DNA of 64,000 nt, from positions 41,809-105,808 of the forward strand of contig JAJCYP010000008.1 of assembly GCA_029262855.1 (NCBI GenBank). The letters run 5' to 3'. This stretch comes from Bacteroidota bacterium (GTDB taxonomy: Bacteria; Bacteroidota; Rhodothermia; Rhodothermales; UBA10348). Numbering within the stretch: the stretch's first letter is position 1; each line of letters starts with the position of its first letter. Below the pieces are notes generated by a model. It was not told the origin of the DNA, searched no databases, and worked only from the letters and a program-made list of their open reading frames with translations. Shown piece after piece: positions 17,527-25,886 of the stretch. Both the position numbers and the translations under genes were made by a program.

Positions 17527-18870
17527 TCAATCTGCCAGTTGCCGAAATCGGACGCCGAACGCCCCGTCCACCCCATCACGATGAGGAAGGGTCTCCATAT
17601 AGCCTTCCGGAGTCACCAGGGCCTCGTCCAACCAGATGTCGGCCGGCTCGACCTGAAAATCGGGGTGGGCCTCCAGGAAGGCATCGGCGCGGGCCTGATT
17701 CTCTTCCGGCGCGATCGAACAGGTTGAATACACGAGCACGCCTCCGGGCCTCACGGCCAGGGCAGCGGCATTCAGCAACTCCGTCTGAAGCGGGATCAAC
17801 TCGTCGAAATCCTGAGGTGTTCGGTGCCACCGCAGATCTGCCCGACTGCCAAGGACGCCCAAACCGGTGCACGGCGCATCGACGAGCACCCGGTCGGCCG
17901 ACTCTGGATTTGCCGTGGCCCACTCCCGGAAATCGGCGGCCTGGGTCTGAAGCACCGGCGATTCGTCCAGTCCCTCCAGCAACCTGAGCCGTGTCTCACT
18001 GGCGTCTACCGCCATCAGCAGGCCCTTTCCTGCCATGCGTTCGTGAATGTACCTGGATTTGCCACCGGGAGCGGCACAGCCGTCGACGATGCGCTCACCC
18101 GGTTGGGGGTCCAGGAGGCGGACCACCAGCCCGGCACTCTCATCCTGCACCGAAACCGACCCGCCCTTGACCCACTCGCCCCGAATCACGGGCTGCAACC
18201 GCTCGACCCGGATATAGTCGTCCAGCCATGATGACGGGGTCCATCTCACGTGAGCATCCGAGAGAAACTGTTCAAACTCCTCTCGGCGCTCTGCCACGCG
18301 GAGACTGAAAATGGGAGGGCGGTTGTTGTGCTCCAGAAGCTTCTTGGTGTCCTCGGGACCGAATCGTTCGAGCCAGCGCTCCACCATCCACTGCGGGTGC
18401 GACCAGCGAACGGCCAGCTCCGCGGGGAGGTCGCGTGTCAGATCGGTCTTCCAGGGCTTCTTCCTGTCCAACGCGCGCAGGACGGCATTGACCAGCTTTG
18501 CTGCGCCCGGCCTGACGGTCTTGCCCGCGGCTTCGACCGCTTGATGCACGGCTGCATGGGGCGCGGTTCCGGCCACTGCCAGGTCGTAGGTGCCGATCCG
18601 GAGCAACTCCTTGATGGGCGGCTCAAGGGAATCGAAGGGCCCCCGGTAGCAGGTGGCCGCCAGGTAGTCCAACCAGGCCCGCCAGCGTGTTACGCCGCCC
18701 ACCAGTTCCGTCGCCACACGCTCAGCGGCAGGGTTGAGTCGGCGCTCCCCTCCAACCAGACTGGCGAATGCCCCATCCTCCGAGATTCGAACCAGACGAT
18801 GAACCGCGGCAATTCGGCCTTCCACGCCTGCGGTACCCCGCGACTTGGGGTTCTTGCTTTCAACGGTCAT
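17527..18870 (-). CDS. rsmB: 16S rRNA (cytosine(967)-C(5))-methyltransferase
   Basis: 447 residues. Residues about 15-150 are a NusB-like RNA-binding domain (ELLRIGTYDL, APHAAVHQAVEAAGKTVRPGAAKLVNAVLRAL); residues 230-447 are the m5C methyltransferase core with CAAPGGKSRYIHE, DAPCTGLGVLGSRADLRW and the nucleophile loop STCSIAPEEN. Fusion of a NusB domain to this core is diagnostic for RsmB. Starts at ATG 18870, overlapping the stop of the flavoprotein gene by four bases. Cytoplasmic ribosome biogenesis. Confidence 0.95.
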   Translation of the reverse strand: MTVESKNPKSRGTAGVEGRIAAVHRLVRISEDGAFASLVGGERRLNPAAERVATELVGGVTRWRAWLDYLAATCYRGPFDSLEPPIKELLRIGTYDLAVAGTAPHAAVHQAVEAAGKTVRPGAAKLVNAVLRALDRKKPWKTDLTRDLPAELAVRWSHPQWMVERWLERFGPEDTKKLLEHNNRPPIFSLRVAERREEFEQFLSDAHVRWTPSSWLDDYIRVERLQPVIRGEWVKGGSVSVQDESAGLVVRLLDPQPGERIVDGCAAPGGKSRYIHERMAGKGLLMAVDASETRLRLLEGLDESPVLQTQAADFREWATANPESADRVLVDAPCTGLGVLGSRADLRWHRTPQDFDELIPLQTELLNAAALAVRPGGVLVYSTCSIAPEENQARADAFLEAHPDFQVEPADIWLDEALVTPEGYMETLPHRDGVDGAFGVRFRQLAD

Positions 18871-20240
18871 CGATCGAGCTCCTTTTGAAGTGAGCGAGCC
18901 GCAACCAGGAGCGGATCCAGGCTCGGTGCGACAGGCGGTGTATAAATCAAGTCCAGGTCATAGAGGTCCTCGACAGTGGCCCGCTCCCTCAACAGCGGCA
19001 CGAGCACGTTCGCCCGGAGGGCAGCACCGTCCTGACCGACCACCTGGCCGCCAAGCAGCCGGCGGCTTTTTCGATCGGCTATCAGATGTATCTCGACCGG
19101 ACTCCGCCCCGGCATGCGCGCGGCCCGACTGGAGTGCGTTACGTCCACACTCACCGGGTCAAATCCGGCCGTCCTGGCCTCCTCGTCAGACAAGCCTGCG
19201 ATGGCGATTTCCAAACCCGCCACCTTCAGGGCGTAAGCCCCCACTGAACCCCGAAACCTCTCGGGAGCCCCCCGGCCCCTGCGGGCTGCGTTGGTCCCGG
19301 CCACCCGGGCCGTTCGAAAGGCGTTCGGCGACAGAGGGACGTAGGCGGGTGCGTCCGTCACCAGATGGTGTACCTCTGCACAATCGCCGCAGGCCCAGAT
19401 GCTCGAGTTCGAGGTGCGCATATTCTGATCGGTGGCGATGGCCCCGGTTGCCCCGATTCGCAGACCTGCTGCGGCGGCCAACTCCGCACGGGGAGCAGTC
19501 CCGGTTACCACAAGCACCTGCTCGGCTCCCACCAACTCGCCGTCGTCCGTCCGGACAGCGATCGGAGCGCCGGGGGCACCGTGCCGAATGCCGGTGGCGC
19601 GAGTGTCTCGAATTCCCACTCCGATTCCTCTCAGGACATCCTCGACCACTCGCTGAAGAGACGGGGCAAGGCGGCTTCCCATGGCCCCTCCGGGTGCCAG
19701 CACGGTGACTCGGTGGCCGGCCAGGGCCAGTTGCTCCGCCACCTCGAGACCGATGAACCCCCCTCCGAGAACCACCCATCGCGAGCGTCCACCTCTGGAC
19801 ACCGCGTCTACGGTAGATGCATCCGCCAGCGTCCGAAAGGCATGAACCCGGTCTCCCTCCAGGCCCTCAATGGCGGGCATCCGAACCTGGGCTCCCGTGG
19901 CCAGAACAAGCTTGTCGTACCGCTCCTCCCGGGTTTCCAGCGTGGCGATGTCCTGCACCCGGAGACGACGCCGTCCGGCATCGACAGCCTCGATGCGCTG
20001 CAGAATGCGGGCATCAACGCCACGGGTCCGCTGAATCTGGTCGGGGGTCAGAAGAATCAGGTCATCGGGCTTGGCCACGACGCCGGTCAGCAGGTAGGGC
20101 ATCTCGCAGGCACCGTAGGAAATCGTGGTCCCCTGTTCGACAAGAATGACCTCCGCCTCGGGATCTACCCTTTTGGCCTGTGCCGCGGCGGCGGGCCCAG
20201 CCGCGACGCCGCCAATGACAAAAATTCGCTGTGAAGCCAT
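18867..20240 (-). CDS. CoA-disulfide reductase / NADH oxidase-like flavoprotein
   Basis: 457 residues from ATG 20240 (MASQRIFVIGGVAAG); the frame opens ten codons earlier without a reason to use them. FAD site VIGGVAAGPAAAAQAKR, catalytic single-cysteine motif SYGACEMPYLL with Cys45, NAD site VVLGGGFIGLEVAEQLAL and second FAD motif WACGDCAEVHH, then a dimerisation domain. This is the single-cysteine branch of the disulfide reductase family: CoA-disulfide reductase, persulfide reductase or NADH oxidase. Substrate choice needs alignment. There is no C-terminal rhodanese domain. Divergent from the GMC oxidoreductase, with 42 bases between them. Confidence 0.88.
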   Translation of the reverse strand: MASQRIFVIGGVAAGPAAAAQAKRVDPEAEVILVEQGTTISYGACEMPYLLTGVVAKPDDLILLTPDQIQRTRGVDARILQRIEAVDAGRRRLRVQDIATLETREERYDKLVLATGAQVRMPAIEGLEGDRVHAFRTLADASTVDAVSRGGRSRWVVLGGGFIGLEVAEQLALAGHRVTVLAPGGAMGSRLAPSLQRVVEDVLRGIGVGIRDTRATGIRHGAPGAPIAVRTDDGELVGAEQVLVVTGTAPRAELAAAAGLRIGATGAIATDQNMRTSNSSIWACGDCAEVHHLVTDAPAYVPLSPNAFRTARVAGTNAARRGRGAPERFRGSVGAYALKVAGLEIAIAGLSDEEARTAGFDPVSVDVTHSSRAARMPGRSPVEIHLIADRKSRRLLGGQVVGQDGAALRANVLVPLLRERATVEDLYDLDLIYTPPVAPSLDPLLVAARSLQKELDR

Positions 20241-20282
20241 GGCACAAGTTACCTTGGCCCGACCGAACACACCCTACCTCAT

Positions 20283-22013
20283 ATGGCTTTCATCCAATCC
20301 GCGAACCCCTACGACGTATGCATTGTCGGCTCGGGGGCCGGCGGCGGGATGAGCGCCTTTGTGCTGGCCCGGGCAGGCCTGAACGTCCTGCTGCTGGAAG
20401 CCGGACAGGACTGGGACGCTGGCAGGGACGGTCACATGTTGACCTGGAATCACGAGTCCCCGCGGCGCGGAGCCGGCACGCCGGACATGCCTTTCGGGGA
20501 GTTTGACGGATGCATCGGTGGATGGAATCTGGACGGCGAGCCCTATACCAAGGCCGAGGGCACGGAGTGGGACTGGTTTCGTGCCAGGATGCTGGGTGGT
20601 CGGACCAACCACTGGGGACGCATTTCGCTGCGATTCGGCCCCGACGACTTTCGGCGAAAGACGCTGGACGGTGCCGGGGATGACTGGCCCATCGGCTACG
20701 ATGACCTGAAGCCCTACTACGACCGACTGGACCGGACTATCGGGCTGTTCGGAAGCATGGAGGGCATGGAGAACGAGCCCGACGGCATTTTCATGCCTCC
20801 CCCGGCACCCCGATGCCACGAACGCAAGATCATGGAAGCCGGCGGCAAACTGGGGATTCCTGTCGTGGCCAATAGGCTCTCGGTGATCACCGAGCCCATT
20901 GGAGGCCGTCCGGCCTGCCACTACTGCGGCCAATGCGGGCGGGGCTGCTCCTCCCGATCCAATTTCTCGGTGCCCTCGGTGCTCCTCCCCGAGGCGAGGG
21001 CCAGTGGCAACCTGACCATCCGGAACGGAGCCATGGTGCGCCGGGTGCTGACCGATGACGAGGGCCGCGCACTCGGCGTTTCGTTCGTGGATCGCAATAC
21101 GCTGGTCGAGGAGGAGGCGGCCGCCAAGGCCGTGGTGCTTGCGGCATCGGCCTGTGAGTCTGCCCGACTCCTCCTCAATTCGAGTTCACGCCAGCACCCG
21201 AACGGACTCGCGAACTCATCTGATGCGGTGGGACGATATCTGATGGACTCCACCGGAGCGGATGTAATGGGTTTCGTTCCGGAATTGGCCGGGCGGACTC
21301 CGGAAAACGAAGACGGCGTCGGCGGCGCACACGTCTACATACCCTGGTGGCTGAACGGCCAGAAGACTGACTTCAAGAGGGGCTATCACATCGAAGTGTG
21401 GGGAGGCCGCGGAATGCCGGGATACGGATTTGGAGGCGGCATTCATCGGATGAACGGGACACACAACGCAGCGGGTATTGTCAGCAGCCGAGGAGGGGGT
21501 GGATACGGGGCGCAACTGAAGGCGGACCACCGGTACCATTATGGCGCGACAGTTGGATTCTCGGGCCGGGGCGAAATGATCGCCCGCCGAGAGAATCACT
21601 GCGCCATCGACCCGACCACCGTCGACCGATACGGTATCCCGGTCCTCCGCTTCGACGTCACCTGGAGTGACGAGGAATTGCGCCAGGTCAAGCACTTCCA
21701 GGAGACCGGATACGCCATGCTTGATGCCATGGGCGCCGAGCCCTACTGGGAAATGCCGCGCGCCGACGCCAACTACGGGATTACCCGTCCTGGCCAGATC
21801 ATTCACGAGGTAGGCACCACCCGGATGGGAGATGACCCCCGGACCTCGGTCTTGAACGCGTTCTGTCAGGCACACGACGCCGACAACGTGTTTGTGGCCG
21901 ATGCGGGGCCGCTCGTTTCGCAACCTCACAAGAACTGTACGTGGACCATTCTGGCGCTGGCCGCGAGAACCTCTGAGTACATCGTCGAGCAGTTTCGGCT
22001 GCGCAACATCTAG
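20283..22013 (+). CDS. GMC-family oxidoreductase, large subunit of a periplasmic-type sugar dehydrogenase
   Basis: 576 residues. FAD-binding N-terminus (VCIVGSGAGGGMSAFVLARAGLNVLLLEAG), GMC signature region (ARMLGGRTNHWGRISLRF), a four-cysteine cluster CHYCGQCGRGC around residue 215 as in gluconate- and sorbitol-dehydrogenase-like members, HEVGTTRMGDDP, and a C-terminal catalytic segment with PHKNCTWTI. No signal peptide is visible. The next gene, 8 bases downstream, encodes a Tat-exported gluconate 2-dehydrogenase subunit 3-type protein, so the large subunit may be exported with it by hitchhiking. The usual cytochrome c subunit is missing here. Substrate unknown (sugar, sugar acid or alcohol). 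Confidence 0.9.
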   Translation: MAFIQSANPYDVCIVGSGAGGGMSAFVLARAGLNVLLLEAGQDWDAGRDGHMLTWNHESPRRGAGTPDMPFGEFDGCIGGWNLDGEPYTKAEGTEWDWFRARMLGGRTNHWGRISLRFGPDDFRRKTLDGAGDDWPIGYDDLKPYYDRLDRTIGLFGSMEGMENEPDGIFMPPPAPRCHERKIMEAGGKLGIPVVANRLSVITEPIGGRPACHYCGQCGRGCSSRSNFSVPSVLLPEARASGNLTIRNGAMVRRVLTDDEGRALGVSFVDRNTLVEEEAAAKAVVLAASACESARLLLNSSSRQHPNGLANSSDAVGRYLMDSTGADVMGFVPELAGRTPENEDGVGGAHVYIPWWLNGQKTDFKRGYHIEVWGGRGMPGYGFGGGIHRMNGTHNAAGIVSSRGGGGYGAQLKADHRYHYGATVGFSGRGEMIARRENHCAIDPTTVDRYGIPVLRFDVTWSDEELRQVKHFQETGYAMLDAMGAEPYWEMPRADANYGITRPGQIIHEVGTTRMGDDPRTSVLNAFCQAHDADNVFVADAGPLVSQPHKNCTWTILALAARTSEYIVEQFRLRNI

Positions 22014-22021
22014 CCTTCTCC

Positions 22022-22591
22022 ATGGACAGACGAGAATACCTGAAGCTCCTGGGTGCGGCCTCTGTCGGTGCAACCCTGCCCGGCTGCGCCCCTGCCGATG
22101 AGGCGGAGCGGGCCGCACGCGCCTCGGCCGGCCTCGACCCTGCCGATCCTCCCGGTGACTTCGCCGGGTACGAACCGCGGTTCTTTACGCCCGCCGAGTT
22201 CGAGACCGTCCGGTTGCTGGCCGACATCATCATTCCGGCGGATGCCGTCTCGGGAAGCGCCACGTCGGCGAGGGTGCCGGAGTTCATCGACTTCACGGCC
22301 TGGGACCGCGAATCGTTCCAGATCCCGTTACGTGGCGGCCTCGCCTGGACGGACGAGGCGTGTCGCAGAGCGTTTGGGTCTCGATTTGCAGAATGCACAC
22401 CCGAGGACCGGATGCAGATGGTCGAACGAATCGCGTGGCCCAAATCGGCCACCCCGGAGGACGCGCCAGGAGTGACCTTCTTTACGTTGATGCGCGACAT
22501 GACCGCCTCGGGCTTTTACAGCTCTGAGGTCGGAATGATGGATGTCGGGTACCGGGGTAACCAGCCCATGGTCGATTGGAAGGGGTGCTGA
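22022..22591 (+). CDS. Gluconate 2-dehydrogenase subunit 3-family protein (Tat signal)
   Basis: 189 residues. A twin-arginine leader (MDRREYLKLLGAASVGATLPGC) also ends in a lipobox-like cysteine at residue 22. The mature region contains the family pattern FFTPAEFETVRLLADIIIPAD, followed by SARVPEFIDF and a C-terminal FYSSEVGMMDVGYRGNQP. In known enzymes this small subunit pairs with the FAD subunit and carries it through the Tat pathway. Eight bases after the GMC gene, and its end overlaps the next start: one transcription unit. No haem motif. Confidence 0.88.
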   Translation: MDRREYLKLLGAASVGATLPGCAPADEAERAARASAGLDPADPPGDFAGYEPRFFTPAEFETVRLLADIIIPADAVSGSATSARVPEFIDFTAWDRESFQIPLRGGLAWTDEACRRAFGSRFAECTPEDRMQMVERIAWPKSATPEDAPGVTFFTLMRDMTASGFYSSEVGMMDVGYRGNQPMVDWKGC

Positions 22592-23361
22592 GACTCGAAC
22601 ACATCGGCATTGCCGTTGACGACGCCCAGGCGATGACGCGCATCCTTGCGGATGTGCTTGGACGAAGGCCGTACAAGGCTGAGGCGGTGGTCTCTGAAGG
22701 CGTACGCACGCTCTTCCTGAACGCAGGGGGAACGAAGCTTGAACTGTTGGAGGCCACCTCCGAAGACTCACCGATTGCGGGTTTCCTCAACAAGCGGGGA
22801 GCCGGGATGCACCACCTGGCTTTCGAGGTCGCGGATCTCGATGGCGAAATCGCCCGTCTCGGTGCTCTGGGCTATGAAGTCCTGGGGAAGGCCCGGGCCG
22901 GCGCGGATGGAAAACGCATCGTCTTCCTCCACCCGCGAGGCACTGGCCGGGTGTTGATTGAGTTGTGCCAGCAGGCGGACTTCGCGGTAACGGATCTGCT
23001 TCCCGGGGACGAGCCCGCGCCGGAGGCCATGATTACCATGGTCGAGTCTCCGCTCTCCGGCGCTCTCGCGCATGCCTTGGGCAGGTACTTTCGTGTGACG
23101 CGTTCGCCGAATTCGGACCCGGCCGGTGCGGTGTCGGTAGCCGGCTCGGCCGATGCGCCCCACGTGTCTGTGAGGGACTGCGATGCCGGAGACCTTGAGA
23201 TCCGGATTACATTGGACGCGGGCAGGAAGTCCGGGGGAGACTCGGCCGATTCATCAGGCGGCGCACACTCGATATCCATCCCCTCCTACCTGTGGTGCGG
23301 ACTGCCTGATCCTTGGGGTTTTCTGGCCGACATCGTCGCGGTACACGTTCGAAGCGCATGA
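22585..23361 (+). CDS. mce: Methylmalonyl-CoA epimerase with C-terminal extension
   Basis: About 258 residues. Residues 1-135 are a VOC-fold epimerase: LEHIGIAVDDAQAM (metal His), GAGMHHLAFEV (second His) and GRVLIELCQ (Glu ligand). It interconverts (R)- and (S)-methylmalonyl-CoA in propionate and branched-chain catabolism. Most such enzymes end near residue 140; here about 120 further residues follow (EAMITMVESPLSGALAHALG to the end), with no recognisable domain. Start is uncertain: GTG 22585 (7-base overlap) matches the usual length, TTG 22576 adds three residues. The mutase is not in the window. Converges on the GH18-like gene. Confidence 0.85.
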   Translation: MLRLEHIGIAVDDAQAMTRILADVLGRRPYKAEAVVSEGVRTLFLNAGGTKLELLEATSEDSPIAGFLNKRGAGMHHLAFEVADLDGEIARLGALGYEVLGKARAGADGKRIVFLHPRGTGRVLIELCQQADFAVTDLLPGDEPAPEAMITMVESPLSGALAHALGRYFRVTRSPNSDPAGAVSVAGSADAPHVSVRDCDAGDLEIRITLDAGRKSGGDSADSSGGAHSISIPSYLWCGLPDPWGFLADIVAVHVRSA

Positions 23362-23421
23362 CGCACGGCAGCCGTTGGGAGGCGGCGGTTGGGCACTCTG
23401 CGGCTTGGCACAGTCAGCCTC

Positions 23422-24519
23422 TTAACGCCGCCGGAAGGCTTCTCGTAGCGCGGGTTCCAGTCTCCCGCCGTCGTAGCCCAACAGGAACACGGCGACGCCG
23501 CCAAGCCCTCGGTCCGCGACAAAGCGGTACTTGGCATCCAGGCTCTCGCGGTCTTCGAACCAGCCCTGGTACCAGCCTGAAGCGCCTCGATACGCGTAGT
23601 ACGGAGATCCGGACTCTGGGTCGCGTTGCAGCGCGTGCCGGCCAATGCGTTCACTGGCGGAAATCTGAATCAGCGGTAGCAACTCAGGATTCACGGGGGC
23701 AAATGTGAGCGGAACGCCTTCACCCCTCGTTTCGGCACCTGGCATCGGGGAGACCGTCGGCCACTCGTACCCGTAATAGGGTGCCGCCATGATCAGAGAA
23801 CCCCGGTCGATTCCCATCGCTTCGTATCGCGCGGTGATTCCCTCCCACGAGGCACCGCCCCAGCCCTTGAGAGGCGCAACCGGGCCCGCGGTGGGCGCGT
23901 TGAGCCAGTGCATGTCATACCCCTGCACAATCAGGTAGTCCGCTACACTCGCCAGGGCGAGTTCATCGTAGGCCTCACCATGGTCGAAGCCGGGCAGAAA
24001 AACCGTCAGTTCTGCTGAGGATCGGTAGTTCTTCAGTCGCTCGCGAAGGGACCTGGCCAATTGGGTAAATCCAGCCCGCGCGGCCGATGTGGAGGGCTCG
24101 AAGATCTCGAAGTTCAAATGGGCTCCGTCGGCGCCCGAGGCCCTGACCAGGGTCAGAATGGTGTCTTCAAGACGCTGCCGGTTCTCCGCGCTTCCCAGAA
24201 CCGAGGAGAACGTCGCGGGATCGAGGATGGCAAAGGTAGGCGCCACCTTCCCTCCAGCCTGGTGAACCGCTTCGACCAGACCCGTCCAATCGTTCGGCCA
24301 TCCGTAACGCTCCGGAACCGATCCGTCTGGACCAACAGGCAATTCGAAGAAGAGCACCTTGTCGTAGAGACCCAGGTCGTAGTCCTGCCACGAGTCCTGC
24401 ATCCACCACGCGTGGTACCCGATCACCCGATTCTGCGCCTGCATTGGAGAACCCGCCAGCGGCAGCAGGAGGGCCAGCAGAAGTATCCGTGAGAGCCAAT
24501 CGCGAAGGCGAATTATCAC
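23422..24519 (-). CDS. GH18-like secreted protein (copy 1), catalytic motif altered
   Basis: 365 residues from the GTG at 24519 (GTGA overlap with copy 2). Signal peptide ending at PMQAQ. The barrel begins with RVIGYHAWWMQDSW and continues as a family 18 glycoside hydrolase-like fold; the motif equivalent to DGxxxDxE reads DGAHLNFE (Asp131, Asn136, Glu138). The Glu acid/base is present but the Asp two positions before it is Asn. Later strands LIVQGYDMHW, APYYGYEWP and GVAVFLLGYDGG match the paralogue. Without a chitin-binding or SLH domain the substrate (chitin, peptidoglycan or protein glycan) cannot be told. Confidence 0.82.
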   Translation of the reverse strand: MIIRLRDWLSRILLLALLLPLAGSPMQAQNRVIGYHAWWMQDSWQDYDLGLYDKVLFFELPVGPDGSVPERYGWPNDWTGLVEAVHQAGGKVAPTFAILDPATFSSVLGSAENRQRLEDTILTLVRASGADGAHLNFEIFEPSTSAARAGFTQLARSLRERLKNYRSSAELTVFLPGFDHGEAYDELALASVADYLIVQGYDMHWLNAPTAGPVAPLKGWGGASWEGITARYEAMGIDRGSLIMAAPYYGYEWPTVSPMPGAETRGEGVPLTFAPVNPELLPLIQISASERIGRHALQRDPESGSPYYAYRGASGWYQGWFEDRESLDAKYRFVADRGLGGVAVFLLGYDGGRLEPALREAFRRR

Positions 24520-25640
24520 GGCGCCGAGGTGCTGGCAAGCATCTCGGCCCGGGCCGCCGTGAGCGTGAGCATGAGTTCACGGTCACCGTAGGAAAGCGGG
24601 AAGATGGCTACCCCTCCGAGGCCCTGCGTGACGCCGAAGGCGTACTTCTCTGCGATGCTGTCGGCGTCGTCAAACCAGCCCTGATGCCACCCCAGACTGT
24701 CCTGGTAGGCGTAGTAGGGCGAACCCGAATCCGTGTCCCGGAGCTTTCCGTAAAGTGCTGCGCGCTCACGGGCGCTTGGGAGGTCAGGAGTGCTTGACCC
24801 ATAGGCCAGGATCGTTGCCGGGCCAGTCGTCTCAGCCCCGGGAAAGTAGTCCATCGTGGGCCACTCATATCCAAAGTAGGGGATGGTGAAGAGCATCTTC
24901 TCCGGCGGTACCCCGAGCTCGGAATACCTCGCCAGGATACCGTGCCAGTTGCGTCCGTCCCATCCATCGATGGGTGCGAGCGGGCCGGCCGTGCTGCCCG
25001 TCTGCCAGTGCAGGTCGTAGGCCTGCACAATAAGCTGATCCAGGTGCTCGGCCAGTGCCATCTCGTTCATGACGTCAGCGGGATCTGTGGCCAGCGTAAA
25101 CATCGTAATAAACGAACCGGGCCGCTGTTCATCCAGCGCCGCGCGCAGGTCTGCGACCAGCCCGGTCAGGCTCTCTCTGACATCGAAGGGCACGGGGTCA
25201 AACATCTCAAAATCCAGGTGGATTCCATCTGACGAGACGTCCGTGGCCAAGGCGATCAGTTCATCAAGAAGCGTCTGGGTCGCGGTTGTGTCGCCCAGCA
25301 CCGAGAGATAAGTGTCCGAATCCAGAATGGTGACACTCGGGATAACACGGGTATCGGTTACTCGGGCGGTAGAGATCATCGCGGCCCAATCCTCGGGCCA
25401 CCCATTTCGTTTGGTGAGGCGGCCGTCTTTCCCGACTTCCACTGCGAAGAAGTACAGAGCGTCCAGAGTGGTGAAGTCGTATTGCGTCCATGCATCTCCC
25501 GCCCACCACGCGTGATAGCCCGCGACCTCGAAGGTCCGGGGCTCGGGTTCTGGTTCGCCGTCTCCCATGAGATCCGGCTCGGTGATGGTCTGACACGAAA
25601 CGGTCAGAAGGAGGGGCAGAATGAAGACGAGGACGCGCAT
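24516..25640 (-). CDS. GH18-like lipoprotein (copy 2), catalytic motif intact
   Basis: 374 residues from ATG 25640, chosen because it gives a lipoprotein signal (MRVLVFILPLLLTVSCQ, Cys16). Same fold and length as copy 1 (FEVAGYHAWWAGDAW at the start; LIVQAYDLHW; IPYFGYEWP; GVAIFPLSYGD). The active-site motif is DGIHLDFE with Asp138, Asp143 and Glu145, so this copy looks competent for hydrolysis. The two genes are clearly a tandem duplication that diverged in anchoring (lipid versus free) and active site. Divergent from the subtilase across a 246-base region. Confidence 0.85.
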   Translation of the reverse strand: MRVLVFILPLLLTVSCQTITEPDLMGDGEPEPEPRTFEVAGYHAWWAGDAWTQYDFTTLDALYFFAVEVGKDGRLTKRNGWPEDWAAMISTARVTDTRVIPSVTILDSDTYLSVLGDTTATQTLLDELIALATDVSSDGIHLDFEMFDPVPFDVRESLTGLVADLRAALDEQRPGSFITMFTLATDPADVMNEMALAEHLDQLIVQAYDLHWQTGSTAGPLAPIDGWDGRNWHGILARYSELGVPPEKMLFTIPYFGYEWPTMDYFPGAETTGPATILAYGSSTPDLPSARERAALYGKLRDTDSGSPYYAYQDSLGWHQGWFDDADSIAEKYAFGVTQGLGGVAIFPLSYGDRELMLTLTAARAEMLASTSAP

Positions 25641-25886
25641 AGGATTGGGCTTCAATACACCCCTCCTGTTTCGGCAATCGTCCACAGTTTCTTAAGGACA
25701 CCGGCCACGGGGTCTCCCCTCGGCGGCCACGGGGACGGCGGGCTTCACGAAGGCTTCTTCCATGCCTGCTTAGGAAACTCGGATAACGGCCGATACCCCC
25801 GAAGCGACTCTCACTCGAAAACGCTCCGTTACGGTCTAGCGACTCAGACCCTCTAGGGTGTGCTATCACCAACCCCCAATTTGACG
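25641..25886. promoter_or_regulatory. Divergent intergenic region with 11-bp direct repeats
   Basis: This 246-base gap separates the GH18-like pair (minus) from the subtilase (plus), so it should hold both promoters. The 11-mer cggccacgggg occurs at 25702-25712 and again at 25724-25734, exactly 22 bases apart, about two helical turns. I could not assign -35/-10 or Bacteroidota -33/-7 elements with confidence, and see no gene in it. Confidence 0.4.
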
